NCBI GenBank assembly: GCA_011109175.1
Contig: RDEW01000017.1
Location: 496,001-560,000, forward strand
Source of the DNA: Dicyema japonicum
Lineage: Eukaryota; Dicyemida; Rhombozoa; Dicyemidae
Direction: 5' to 3'
DNA: 64,000 bases
The position numbers and the translations under genes are program-made. Under the pieces are notes generated by a model that saw only the letters and a program-made list of their open reading frames with translations, had not been told where the DNA came from and made no database searches. Of the stretch, positions 19,470-30,260 are shown piece after piece; the stretch's first letter is position 1, and each line of letters opens with the position of its first letter.

Positions 19470-21905
19470 TATTATTTTTATTACTAGCACTTTCACAAGA
19501 GCCATAATATTTATAGCCCCGCATGTTCTGCAAAAAATATAAGAGAATTAGTTAGGTTGCTCAAGCTCTTCTGTTCTTTGCTAGGTCCCTCAGTGAGTCC
19601 AGATCGTCACCAGAAGCTAATGTTTTCTTCACGGCTTTCAGATCGTTTTGTAGAACGACAGGGAAGGTAGTTCTCGGTCTTCCACGAAAGTTTTACATTG
19701 GAGGAGTAGTAATCTTCCATTGCGATGTTCGGAGGGGATATCGGGTCCAACCTCAGGACGTGTCCAAAAAGTCTCCAACGAGAGCTAATGATCTCGTGGC
19801 TTAATGGTTTACAGTCACACTTATTGTACAGTCCATTCCGCGAGATCTTGGATGGTCAGGACATTCCAATTATGTTTCTTAGATGATTCCTGTGAAATGA
19901 GTCTAGCCTCTCCAATTCCTCTTTAGAGGTGGCCCAGGTCCCAGAGTTGTATAGTAGAATTGGTTTGATGAAAGTGTCGTATAACATAATCCTTTGTTTT
20001 ATGTTATATCCTTTCCGTTTTAGCCAAAGATTTTTCAGCCTTTGTAATGCCGCATTTGCCAATGTTTTTCTCCGTATGATGTCTTCGCTATCTCCTAGTA
20101 GTGAGCCAAGTTTTTTTATGTGTCTCTATTTTTCTTCAAGTGAGTTGTTCATTCGTCTTATCTCTGTCCGTTCTGTTTTTTCACTGTTCACGGTGAGAAA
20201 CTATTTCCCAAGTATATCTGGTGCTTTTTCTAGTACATGCTCCAGGAGTTCTTTTTCTTCAGAAATTAGATCGACATCACCAGTATAAATCACTTCTTCT
20301 ATTTTTCCTTGATATAATGGTCTCAGTTCCTCATAGCGGCCTCCAAGTATATTGTGAATAGTAGGGGAGAAAGGGAGTCTCCTTGAGGAGTGCCTGTGTT
20401 TGTTTCAAATTTTCTTGGGTAGGTTTTTCCAACTCTCACAAGGAGCTCTGTGTTAGATAGAAGGATTTGAATCATTCTTAGAGTCGATTCGTCAATAAAC
20501 CCTTCCAGCACTGTCATCAATTTTTTCCTGTTAACCGAGTCAAAGGCTTTTGATAGATCTATTCCCAGAATGTGGATGGCATTGCAATATCTTTGATGTG
20601 TTGCACATCTCTATCTGTGAGTCCAGACTGCATCAGCTGTTGATCTCCTTTCTCTAAACCCACTTTGACTTTCGGGTAGATATTCATAGGCGGGTCCTTT
20701 TATTCGTTCCAATACAATGTTAGCTAAGACTTTCCGTAGAGAATTTGATAATATATCGGTCGTAAGTTTTCAACCGGTCCTTTGGGTTTATTGGGTTTTT
20801 GTATAGGAATTAGTAATCCCGTTCCGAGGGATCAAGTTGAGTTAGTTGAAAACACTTCATTTAGTAGTGTAGCGATTTATTAAAATAAGGGTCAGGCCCG
20901 TATTTCAGTAATTCTGGGTTTATCGTATCTGGTCCATGGCTTCTGTTATTTTTTAGTTTTTGACATGCTGTTTTTACTTCCAAAATTGAAATTGGTTCTT
21001 TTAAAGGTCTAGGCTTTCCTTTGAATGGGGGATTGCTGTAGCCACATTAAAAAGTTTCTCAAAATGTGTTGCAATTACCTCCGCTTGCTCTTCAGTATTC
21101 AGTAATGTCTTGCCATTTTTGTCTTTGATGATTATTCGTTCCTTCCGGTTTGTGTGGCGTAGTAAACGAGCGGCCATATACATTTGTGAATTATTTTTTA
21201 GTTTGGATACTTCATTGATTTTGAGAAGAAGTTCTTCTTGGTGAAGTGTCTTGTTCAGTCTCCTGATTTTTCTACGGATTTGGTCCCTCTGCCCCTGAAG
21301 GACTTTTCTTTTGTTATAGTCTTTTTCGATTAGTTTTTTTGTATGGATTTCCTTTAACTCCTTTGCTAATTCCTTTACTAGTTCTGTATGTGTCGTCAGA
21401 CCCTTACTGGCCATCTCCCGCGTGCCGAGGTACTGGCTTGCTGCTTCGTTTATTATATACTTCGTGTGATCCCACGAAATTCCTACTGTTTGGTCCTTCA
21501 GATAAAGCAGATGTGTTTTTGGTAACTTTTGACAGTCTGGATGAGAGATCAGTTTTCCCGTTGCGTATCCATTTCTTGTATTCTCATTATTATTGTTTGT
21601 TAATGTTATTATGTTTCTTATGTTTGATACCATGTTTCGCCAGGCTGAAGGTGACAATAACCATTCTGTGATCGCTGACAGTTGTTGAACCTACGTATGA
21701 GCGTGCGTTTATAAGAGAGCGTTTGTCATTGATCCGACATATAATATAATCAATTTGATTGTATATAGGGACTAGTTTTCCTTCTGAATTTTTTTGTTCG
21801 CCCATCCAAGTGGTTATGTGGCATTTTGTATCTTCTGCTTTCTAGACATTTTTCTTATCCGTTGTACAGAGAAGAAACGAGGCACGTCACCACCTCACCA
21901 ATTTC
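19470..21905 (-). mobile_element. F1 LINE, 5' end to 3' end with an internal deletion
   Basis: Minus-oriented. The 5' end (about 21905) and first codons match 26.28-26.36 kb, then the sequence jumps to the counterpart of 26.97 kb, so about 600 bases of the endonuclease are deleted. The linker (NKRSLINARSYVGSTTVSDH, QYLGTREMASKGLTTHTEL) and RT pieces follow (FETNTGTPQGDSLSPLLFTI, TIYLEAAMRN), then YDTFIKPILLYNSGTWATSK and a 3' end with GAAAGTGCTAGTAATAAA. Over roughly 200 bases of the tail it differs from the plus copy at only a few positions. Frameshifts make it inactive. Confidence 0.85.
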
Positions 21906-21998
21906 AATTTTGGAAGTAAAAACAGCATGTCAAAAACTAAAAAAATAACAGAAGCCCTGGACCAGATACGACAAACCCAGAATTACTGAAATACGGAA
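21903..21998 (+). mobile_element. Opposite-strand LINE fragment joined to the F1 5' end
   Basis: Directly abutting the 5' end of the minus LINE is about 90 bases in plus orientation (TTTGGAAGTAAAAACAGCAT, then CTGGACCAGATACGACAAAC). It is the reverse complement of about 20900-21000 inside the same element. The join is discussed in the findings. Confidence 0.8.
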
Positions 21999-22109
21999 AT
22001 TTATATCTATCAAATTATTTTAATTTTTTCCAAGAAATTTAATATTTAAAATGATATTTATTAATTTTTTACATTAAATTTTTATCAAAAACAAAAAAGT
22101 CAATCATAA
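21999..22109. other. Short AT-rich spacer
   Basis: Nothing recognised. Confidence 0.4.
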
Positions 22110-22810
22110 ATGATCCCCGCCGACATAATCGACGTTGCGTTCTCTCTCACTATTGTTATAGAGATCAACTGGAGAAGCCACCGACCTTCACACGTGTTGT
22201 GGCTTTTTAGTGTAACCAGGCGTCCCAATTTCTTTAGGAAACGAAAGCGATTTTCCGCTGATTCCTCTTGTTGTCTCAACTACGATGGGGGCAGAACGTG
22301 AACCGATTGTGCAGCGCTCGTATTTTTTTCCTATGTTTTCATTGCTTTTTTCTCGGCATACAGTGTGTCTACCGCGCTCCCGACCATGTTGGATGGACAA
22401 AGGGGGTCGATACACGTTTCATCCCATACCAATGGCTTCCCCTTTTCGAATGGAAAGGTTTTAATTCCGTCCGATCGTTTTCCGTCCCTTCTGTCCAGGT
22501 AAATCGGTTCAAGTATGGAGTAGTACCCAGCAGACTTCAGACTCGCTTAACAATTCCGTTGATCACCTCATGTCTTTGGAATCGTCCTGCACTTCTTCGG
22601 CAAGAAAAGGCATGATGTCCATAACAGTCTACGGTGCCACCGCACCTGGACTTGTGAGTCTGGCAAATCTTCAGCCCATGTCTGATGGAGATACTGGCGC
22701 GGACAGTATCGTCATCAAGGCGGGTCCCGACGCTTCCGACCGGGATGGCATTGATTAAGCGCCACTCCATTCGCTTTTTCCAGTGACTAGACAGGCATGT
22801 CAATGTTGGC
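22110..22810 (-). mobile_element. F4 reverse-transcriptase tail
   Basis: Minus strand reads LSSHWKKRMEWRLINAIPVG, RLDDDTVRASISIRHGLKIC, then CYGHHAFSCRRSAGRFQRHE, a DGIKTFPF-like piece, and last WLLQLISITIVRENATSIMS. In broken form these match the C-terminus of a reverse-transcriptase family common in marine invertebrate genomes (pattern GxHxLSC, KRPDG, WDxTCxDT, FLxQRISIAIQRGNA). Degenerate. Other pieces lie near 13.2, 36.8-38.5, 46.2-47.0, 50.2-50.6, 58.8 and 63.8 kb. Confidence 0.65.
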
Positions 22811-22839
22811 TTGATTGGTTCGGAAGCCTTTCATATTTA

Positions 22840-23100
22840 TCCTCGCAGATGGACCTGTAACTGTCTTTCTCTCAGGCATCTTGACTTTCAGATGTTCCGT
22901 ATCTCTGTTCTCTAACGATTCTGTTGTGAGTCGGAGAATCATCTTGATCAATAGCTTTCTGGTGCAGTGGGAAATCGCTTCGTTTCCTAAGAAGGTTGGA
23001 CGCTTGGTTACACTCAAAGCCACGACGCACGTGAGACTCAGTGGCTTCTCCTGTTGATCTCCGTTTTAATAGTGAGAGGCAACACAACGTCGAGTATTTC
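22840..23100 (+). mobile_element. F4 tail, plus orientation, facing the previous copy
   Basis: Plus-strand reading contains the F4 end (WLLLLISVLIVRGNTTS). Its last 190 bases are the near inverted complement of 22130-22290, so the two copies lie end to end in opposite orientation. Confidence 0.6.
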
Positions 23101-23119
23101 GATATTAAATTAATTATAA

Positions 23120-23290
23120 CTTAGAACTCCGTCGACATATTGGTACAGCGTTGTTTCTCACGATAGTCACGGAGATCACCTGGAAAAGTCAATGGGTTTC
23201 ATGGACGTCGTGGCTTCTGAGTATAACCATACATTCAAGTTTTTGGGGAAAAGACAGTGATTTCCCGTTTATATCTCTAGTTGTCTCAAT
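23120..23290 (-). mobile_element. F4 tail, third local copy
   Basis: Same orientation and words as 22140-22290 (GAGATCACCTGGAAAAG, then a TTTCCCG segment). Diverged; no open frame. Confidence 0.5.
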
Positions 23291-24654
23291 ATCTTTATTA
23301 AACTTTCAAAATGTATAAATTTCTAGTGTTTCACTGAAGTGTGTTCGAGTACTTTATATCGAGAGGGCATGGTTATGTGAGCCACTCTCCTCGAATCTCC
23401 CAGCAACCAAACGGGAGCGTAAAAATTTTGTAATCATTTCTGCTCAGGTGGACGACTTTTGAGTATTACGTATTGTTTGCCTTGATTCCTCAGTAGGGAA
23501 ATGAAGAATTATCTTGACCGACCCCTGGCTAGAACTCAGAGAAGAGTGAAATCCGAGGCGTACTAATCTGTTAGAAATCAGACGTTCGGGAAACGTTAGG
23601 AAGTGGAACTGAAAAGGGAGTTGGAAGTTGATTGATTGTATTCTCAAACCCCCACAATGTATGTTATATAATTATTGAACTGACAGTGAGTTTCTCAGAA
23701 GGAAAGGGGATGTTTAGGCGTCCAACATTTTGAGACATTGGAATATCATTTTTTTTGTTTTGCTTAAATGGCTGATTCTTATTTTTAGTAAGGAAGCATC
23801 CAAGTGCTTTAACTGGTGAGTTAGTCTTTGAGGCCTTGGAATGATTTGTTGAAACAAGAAAAAGATCGAATCCTTTTTTGGCTACGGGAATCCGAAATTG
23901 GTTATCTCACTAAGAAATTATTCCATAGTTTGTATAACCCACTTATTTTTAATTAACTAAAATTTTGATAGATCCTTCCTCAGGTACATGCTCCTTCTCA
24001 AGGGCTAACTTTCCGTAATTAGACCAGACGGGATTCGAACTCAGATTTTGTGGACTCGATGCTTCCTTATTTCGAAATTTTTGGTTTATATTATCTCCGA
24101 ATTTATTCAGAGGAAAGATTATATCCATTGGAGGAGATGAAGACATCATGTTTTCCAGAACTATGTATAGCATAGCATTCGGTTCATTACTACGTGACCT
24201 CGGCACTTCCCAACTGGTCCTGCCCAGATAAATTTTAAAAAGCCAAAAAAACTGAGATGTAACAAAAAATAAAATTACTCAGACATCAAAGATAGAAATA
24301 TTGTTTTGAACAGAAACACATTCAATCTACCAAACCTCCTTCCTTCTAAGAGTCACTCTTCCCTGTCCTAATTCGCACACGCCAGATACATCTGACTTTA
24401 ATATCATTGGACAGCGCCACATTCTAACTCACACTATAAAAACGATTGCTTTATCTCCGCTTTTGGTTGTTATTTCCTAATACCTACCGATTTACTTCAC
24501 TTGAAGCGAGTGGGGGCAAACAAATAATCCTCCAAATTCAAATTTATCATAAAAGTTGGAAAAACCAAAATTTATGAGGAAATTAAAAGAATTAAAAATC
24601 ATAAAGATCAAAATACATTACATGGCATAATAATGTCTCTCACAGTCCATATAT
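23291..24654. other. Spacer without a recognised gene
   Basis: A minus-strand frame at 23949-24206 could encode 85 residues (ENMMSSSPPMDIIFPLNKFG in the middle) but has no family match I know and contains a B-box-like GAGTTCGAATCCCG. The rest is AT-rich. Confidence 0.4.
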
Positions 24655-26099
24655 CTAAAAATAATCAGAACAGCAAAACTCATCTAATACAGTCCAAAAA
24701 TGGGTAAACACTGGTTTGTCATCATGCCTCCTCTCCTGGTCAATGTTGAGCACATTTACTGACCACTTCCCAATGTTATCATGCGCTGGTAGTTCCTTGA
24801 ACTTCAAATAGAATGCTTCACTAAGAAATCGACAAGGAATATTACTATGAGCGAATATCTCACTGGGATTTTCCTGCCATGGCCACCCTTTGAATTGCCA
24901 CGTGGGTCCTTGCACAAATACGCCACCACATTCATCCAGTCCTCATTTTGAAGCTTCACGATACTATCCACAACTCTGTACCGCCTCGTCTGCTCTCCAG
25001 GAGTCTTCCTCACCAACATAACCTCAGTCTGTCGAGTACCACCGCTTTTTTTGATTTCGTCGACGGGGACATATCTTTGTAAGCACAACAAACAACCTCA
25101 AATTGACAAGACACTCCTCCACATTGTACATGTTGATGAGACAGCTATGAGAGACAGGAATCACTATTATTGGAGTCCGTATTCTTCGACGTTGCACAAC
25201 AAGGTGAGTTTCTGACTTATTACTACCACTGAAGGTCCCCGTTGTGTCAATTTTGAATCCCCCAGTATCTACAATTATCCAACGCAGTAAACTTGACTCT
25301 TATTGAACCTCTCCTGGTCATACCGACTGTAATCTAGCCCAAACTGAGGATTCGGTTTCTACAAAGTTAACAAATTGTCTACTGGAACAGCCACGTGCTC
25401 GTTTTTCACCCCCTTCGACTTTAACGACTGTAAAACGGTCCTCACTCCCTCCCAAAGAGGTTTGCTACTCTGAAGGATGCTATTTCGGTTTGTCCACACC
25501 CTCTCCCTGTACACGCCATCACGAATAACGTCAGAGCCCACAACTCCACGTACAAACTTTTCAGAGTCGTGTTTCTTCCGTTTTATTTTTCTTGGATGGA
25601 GGCAATTTGCTCCTCAGATAATGCTGTGTTTATAGATGTCGAGGTTTTCTCTTTCTGACTTTGCTGAGGGTCCTTTTCAGTGAGTTTAGTCTCCACAAAG
25701 TCCAGAGAAGTGTCGATGCTTGGCACCACTGATCCACTGATTTCTCCAGTGAGATATTCCCACAAATCCTTTCTGTCAGGCCTATGGACAACCATAACAT
25801 TTTCTGTCTAAAAAGTTATCCACGTGTACTACAGCAGCTTTTTTTATATATTTAGAATGTGATAACATAATATTGGAAAGGAAAAAAAGGAGACTTTCGA
25901 GAGTATAGTATTCTTTAGGTATTCCATCCTTTCCAGTTCTATTTAGGACTAAAAAACAAATTTCATACCCCCAGACGATGTAATTTGTTAAAAGTGTTTT
26001 TGGAAAAGAAACGTCAGAGAAAATAATATTATCTTTAGATTCCTTAATTTCCCGTTTTTCTACATAAAATTTTCTCAAAAGTGTAAGAGCGTCTGCCAT
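24655..26099 (-). CDS. CDC73: CDC73/parafibromin, PAF1 complex subunit, two frame breaks
   Basis: N-terminus MADALTLLRKFYVEKREIKE and NYIVWG-TGKDG then EYYTLESLLFFLSN, HRPDRKDLWEYLTGE, a middle region with YRERVWTNRNSILQSS and SRYDQERF, RTPIIVIP and the Ras-like C-domain VQGPTWQFKGWPWQ to DKPVFTHFWTVLDEF. All segments are in parafibromin order. CDC73 links the PAF1 complex to RNA polymerase II during elongation and histone modification. Introns include 25939-25968 (30 nt) and 25808-25832 (25 nt), then others of 24, 29 and 22 nt. Two one-base breaks have no intron solution: one in a T-run at 25586-25590 and one near 24918-24926. Both need one added base. The gene otherwise looks intact, and I take it as functional with sequence errors. 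Confidence 0.9.
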
Positions 26100-26274
26100 T
26101 TTGTCTAATAAAAATTATCAACACACACCAACTTCCTTGAGTCAAATTTAAATTTTAAGTAATTTTTATATTTTTATTTGAAATAATAATGTTTAAATTT
26201 AATTAAATTTTTCTATTGTTAATTATGATTCATTTTTAAATTGTAGATTATTAATTTCCTCCTACAAAAGTTGA
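26100..26274. promoter_or_regulatory. Upstream of CDC73 with an acceptor-like site
   Basis: On the minus strand a TTTTTATTAG lies 4-5 bases before the CDC73 ATG. It resembles the local 3' splice sites and could accept a trans-spliced leader. AT-rich otherwise. Confidence 0.3.
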
Positions 26275-29245
26275 TTTTTTTTGGTGAGGTGGTGACGTGC
26301 CTCGTTTCTTATCTGTACAACGGTTAAGAAAAATGTCTAGAAAGCAGAAGATACAAAAGAATAAGCTTGCCCTAAAGTTTCTTACGTTCAATGCTAGAGG
26401 AATATCTAAGCCTCAGTCAAGAAATATTCTCTGTGATGACCTAGAGAAGATATAACGTTTCTATTGGATGTATACAAGATACGAAAATTACACATTATCT
26501 CGATGAAAACCATAGAAAATATCGACTAATATGCCTACCCACTGACTAAAAACACTATGGTCTCGGATTCGCCATTAACAGAAAACTATCAGCCGACATC
26601 AGTCGCACTTGGCGCGTGAATGATAGGATCTGCGTAATACAGATCTATCTGAACAACCAACGTTCCCTAAAAATACACTAACAATTATAAATGTATATGC
26701 GCCACACTGAGGAAGAGTTGCAAAAAACCCGACTGAGCTGGATGAATTTTACTCAGCATTATTAAAAACGTACAATGAATACGAGTCGTCTTCACTTATA
26801 TTCATTGCCGGCGATCTGAATGCGAAAATTGGAACAAAAAAGAACTCAGAAGATACCTTCATGGGAAGACACGGACGCGGGAAAAGAAACCTGCCTGGGA
26901 CCATACTTGGCCATTTCTGTACGGCAAACAAACTGTTTTTGTGCAACACCGCATTTTCCCATCGTGCATGCCATATAACCACTTGGATGGGCGAACGAAG
27001 AAACCCAGATGGGAAACTAGTCCCTATATACAACCAAATTGATTACATTATATGCCGTATTAACGACAAGCGCTCTCTCACAAACGCATGCTCATACGAA
27101 GGTTCAACAACTGTCAGCGATCATAGGATGGTCATTGCTACCTTCAGCCTGGCGAAACATGGTATCAAACATAAGAAGCATAATAACATTGCAAACAATA
27201 TTAATGACAACACAAGAAGTGGATACGCAACGGATAAACTGGCCTCGCATCGGGACACAGTCAAAAATTACCAAGAATACATCTGCTCCCATCTGAAGGA
27301 CCGAACAGTAGGAATTTCGTGGGATGGCACAAAGCACATAATAAACGAAGCAGCAAGCCAGTACCTCGGCACGCGGGAGATGGCCCGTATGGGCTGGACG
27401 ATACATACAGAACTAGTAAAAGAGTTAGCAAAAGAGTTAAAAGAAATCCATACAAAAAAACTAAACGAAAAAGACTATAACAAGAGAAAAGCCCTTCAGG
27501 GGCAGAAAGATCAAATCCGTAGAAAAATCAGGAGACTGAACAAGACACTCACCAAGAAGAACTACTTCGCAAAATCAATGAAGTATCCAAACTAAAAGAT
27601 AATTCACAAATGTATTTGGCCGCTCGTTTACTACGCCACACAAACCGGAAGGAACGAATAATCATCAAAGACAAAAATGGCAAGACATTACTGAATAACT
27701 GAAGAGCAAGCGGAGGTAATTGCAACACATTTGAGAAACTTTTTAATGTGACTACAGCAATCCCCCCATTTCAAAAGAAAGCCTAGACCTTTAAAAGAAC
27801 CAATTATAGTTTGGAAGTAAAAACAGCTGTCAAAAACTAAATGACCCACTTTTGAATAAATCGCTACACCACTAAATGAAATGTTTTCAACTAACTCAAC
27901 CTTGCCCTGGAACATGATTACTAATTCCTATACAAAAACCCAATAAACCCAAAGGACCGGTTGAAAACTTACGACCGATTATATTATCAAATTCTCTACG
28001 GAAAGTCTTAGTTAACATTGTATTGGAACGAATAAAAAGACCCGCCTATGAATCTACCCGATAGTCAAAGTGGGTTCAGAGAAAGGAGATCAACAGCTGA
28101 TGCAGTCTGGAGTCACAGATGGAGATGTGCAACACATCAAAAATATTGCAATGCCACCCACATTCTGAGAATAGATCTATCAATAACCTTTGATTTGATT
28201 AACAGGAAAAATTGATGACAGTGCGGGAAGGGTTTATTGACAAATCGAGTCTGAGAATGATTCAAATCCTTCTATCTAACACAGAGCTCCTTGTGAGAGT
28301 TGGAAAAACCTACTCAAAAAATTTGAAACAAACACAGGCACTCCTCAAGGACACTCCCTCTCTCTCCTACTATTCACAATATACTTGGAGGCCGCTATGA
28401 GGGAACTGAGACCATTATATCAAGGAAAAATAGAAGAAGTGATTTATGCTGATGATGTCGACCTAATTTCTGAAGACAAAGAACTCCTGGAGCATGTACT
28501 AGAAAAAGCACCAGATATACTTGAGAAATGGTTTCTCACCGTGAACAGGGAAAAAACAGAACGGACAGAGATAAGAAGAATGAACAACTCACTCGAAGAA
28601 AAATGGAGACACATAAAGAAACTTGGCTCTACTAGGAGATAGCGAAGACATCATACGGAGAAAAACATTGGCAAATGCGGCATTACAAAGGCTTAAAAAT
28701 CTTTGGCTAAAACGGAAAGGATATAACATAAAACAAAGGATTATGTTATACGACACTTTCATCAAACCAATTCTACTATACAACTCTGGGACCTGGGCCA
28801 CCTCTAAAGAGGAATTGGAGAGGCTAGACTCATTTCACAGGAATCATCTAAGAAACATAACTGGAATGTCCTGGCCATCCAAGATCTCGCGGATGGACTG
28901 TACAATAAGTGTGACTGTACACCATTAAGCCACGAGATCATTAGCTCTCGTTGGAGACTTTTTGGACACGTCCTGAGGTTGGACCCGATATCTCCTCCGA
29001 ATATCGCAATGGAAGATTACCACTCCTTCAATGTAAAACGCTTTTGTGGAAGACCGAGAACTACCCTCCCGGTCGTTCTACAAAACGATCTGAAAGCCGT
29101 GAAAAAACATTGGCATCTGGTGACGATCTGGACTCACTGAGGGACCTAGCAAAAACAGAAGAGCTTGGAGCAACCTAACTAATTCTCTTATATTTTTGCT
29201 GCATATAAATACTGTGGCTCTCGTGAAAGTGCTAATAATAAATAA
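26275..29245 (+). mobile_element. F1 LINE, near full length
   Basis: A 5' UTR (GGTGAGGTGGTGACGTGCC) leads to ATG at about 26332 (MSRKQKIQKNKLALKFLTFN). Endonuclease motifs follow: CIQDTKITHYLDENH, FIAGDLNAKIG and, near 27.1 kb, SDHRMVIATFSLAKHG. The longest open stretch (26861-27595) covers the end of the endonuclease and the linker. RT motifs are then broken by frameshifts, but IYADDVDLISEDKELLEHVL is clear at 28.44 kb. The tail has YDTFIKPILLYNSGTWATSK and a broken FCGRPRTTLP. The 3' end is near 29.24 kb (GTGCTAATAATAAATAAAAG). Inactive as sequenced, but close in sequence to the copy at 19.5-21.9 kb. Confidence 0.85.
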
Positions 29246-30060
29246 AAGTGATTTTATTTAAGAAAACTGCCAACAATAATCGTTGATCAAGATTTGAGTC
29301 TGCCCCCTCTTGAAACCCATCTTGTTTGAAAGCGAACAATGGAACTAATTGAAAGACGGTCGCAATACCATGCAGTCCCTTAAACAAATTTATCAAAAAT
29401 ATTTTGCTCAATACCCTTACTCAAAATACAAGGTGATACCATGCCCAATAAAGAGATAAACTGGATTCCTGTCAGCCTCATTTTCTTCTTTGTCGGACCA
29501 GATCACATTACAAGCGTTTATAGATTTATTGTGGTCATGTAGGGACGAAACCAGTTTCGAATTAAGTCATCTGCTAAAATGTCAACATTGTTTGTCTAAT
29601 CAAGCTTGATTCCTTCCACGTCTAAATATTTGACTGTTCTGTTCACCTTGTCTTGTCGGATGGATAACTTCATTCGAGTCAACTTGAGAGTTTTTAATTT
29701 TTTACCATTCTTCTTTGGTAGTCATTATCAATCAACATAGAGTTACCCTTAGTGACAATGATACCGAAAAACTGAATTGTGTTTTTATAAAATCCTGATT
29801 ACAAGTTTGTAACTTTTAAAGCACTTCTACTAAAAAAGGTGAAAATATTAAGGACGGCCAAATTTCCAAATAGCTTTTTTTCAAAGGGCTTCCCAGACAC
29901 CATGCCCAATGAGAAAATCAGTAAAGATCCACGTCCTACCGTGTATCAGACTACTTCTTGTATGAGATCATTTAGTTAGTTGAGACATTCTTTTTTCGTC
30001 ACCCTAGTGATCCAACCAGGTAGCGTAGTGTAAAGAGTGCTGGAGATCGACATATTAACA
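29246..30060. other. Spacer, possibly old retroelement
   Basis: Only broken frames on both strands. On the minus strand short stretches such as SGFYKNTIQFFGIIVTKGN could be the remains of an RT region, but I cannot place them in a family. Confidence 0.3.
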
Positions 30061-30061
30061 A

Positions 30062-30140
30062 TTAATGGCTGCTCTCATAAATGAGAACGTATTCCCCTGA
30101 CGATTTACAAGGAAATGCGCTCAATGAGTCAGCTCTCTCC
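30062..30140 (+). repeat. About 80-bp dispersed repeat
   Basis: GGCTGCTCTCATAA, then ACAAGGAAATGCGCTCAATG and CAGCTCTCT recur at about 59670-59748 with few changes. No coding sense evident. From 30141 to 30260 there is AT-rich spacer. Confidence 0.6.
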
Positions 30141-30260
30141 TATCATTTTTCTTCTTCGCAAATTATTTATTTTATTAAATGTTTTAATAAAATCTGACTA
30201 TATAATGATAATAAGTTTTTATATGAATTAAAATATCCTTTAAACACATCTAATGTGATT

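Noticed and set aside
22128-23096. DNA transposon with 190-bp terminal inverted repeats
   Set aside because: The 'repeats' encode the conserved C-terminal QRIS-like motif of F4, so they are two inverted copies of the same tail, not transposon ends.
24015-24050. GAGTTCGAATCCCG on the minus strand as a tRNA T-arm
   Set aside because: The flanks do not pair as a T stem, and no A box precedes it.
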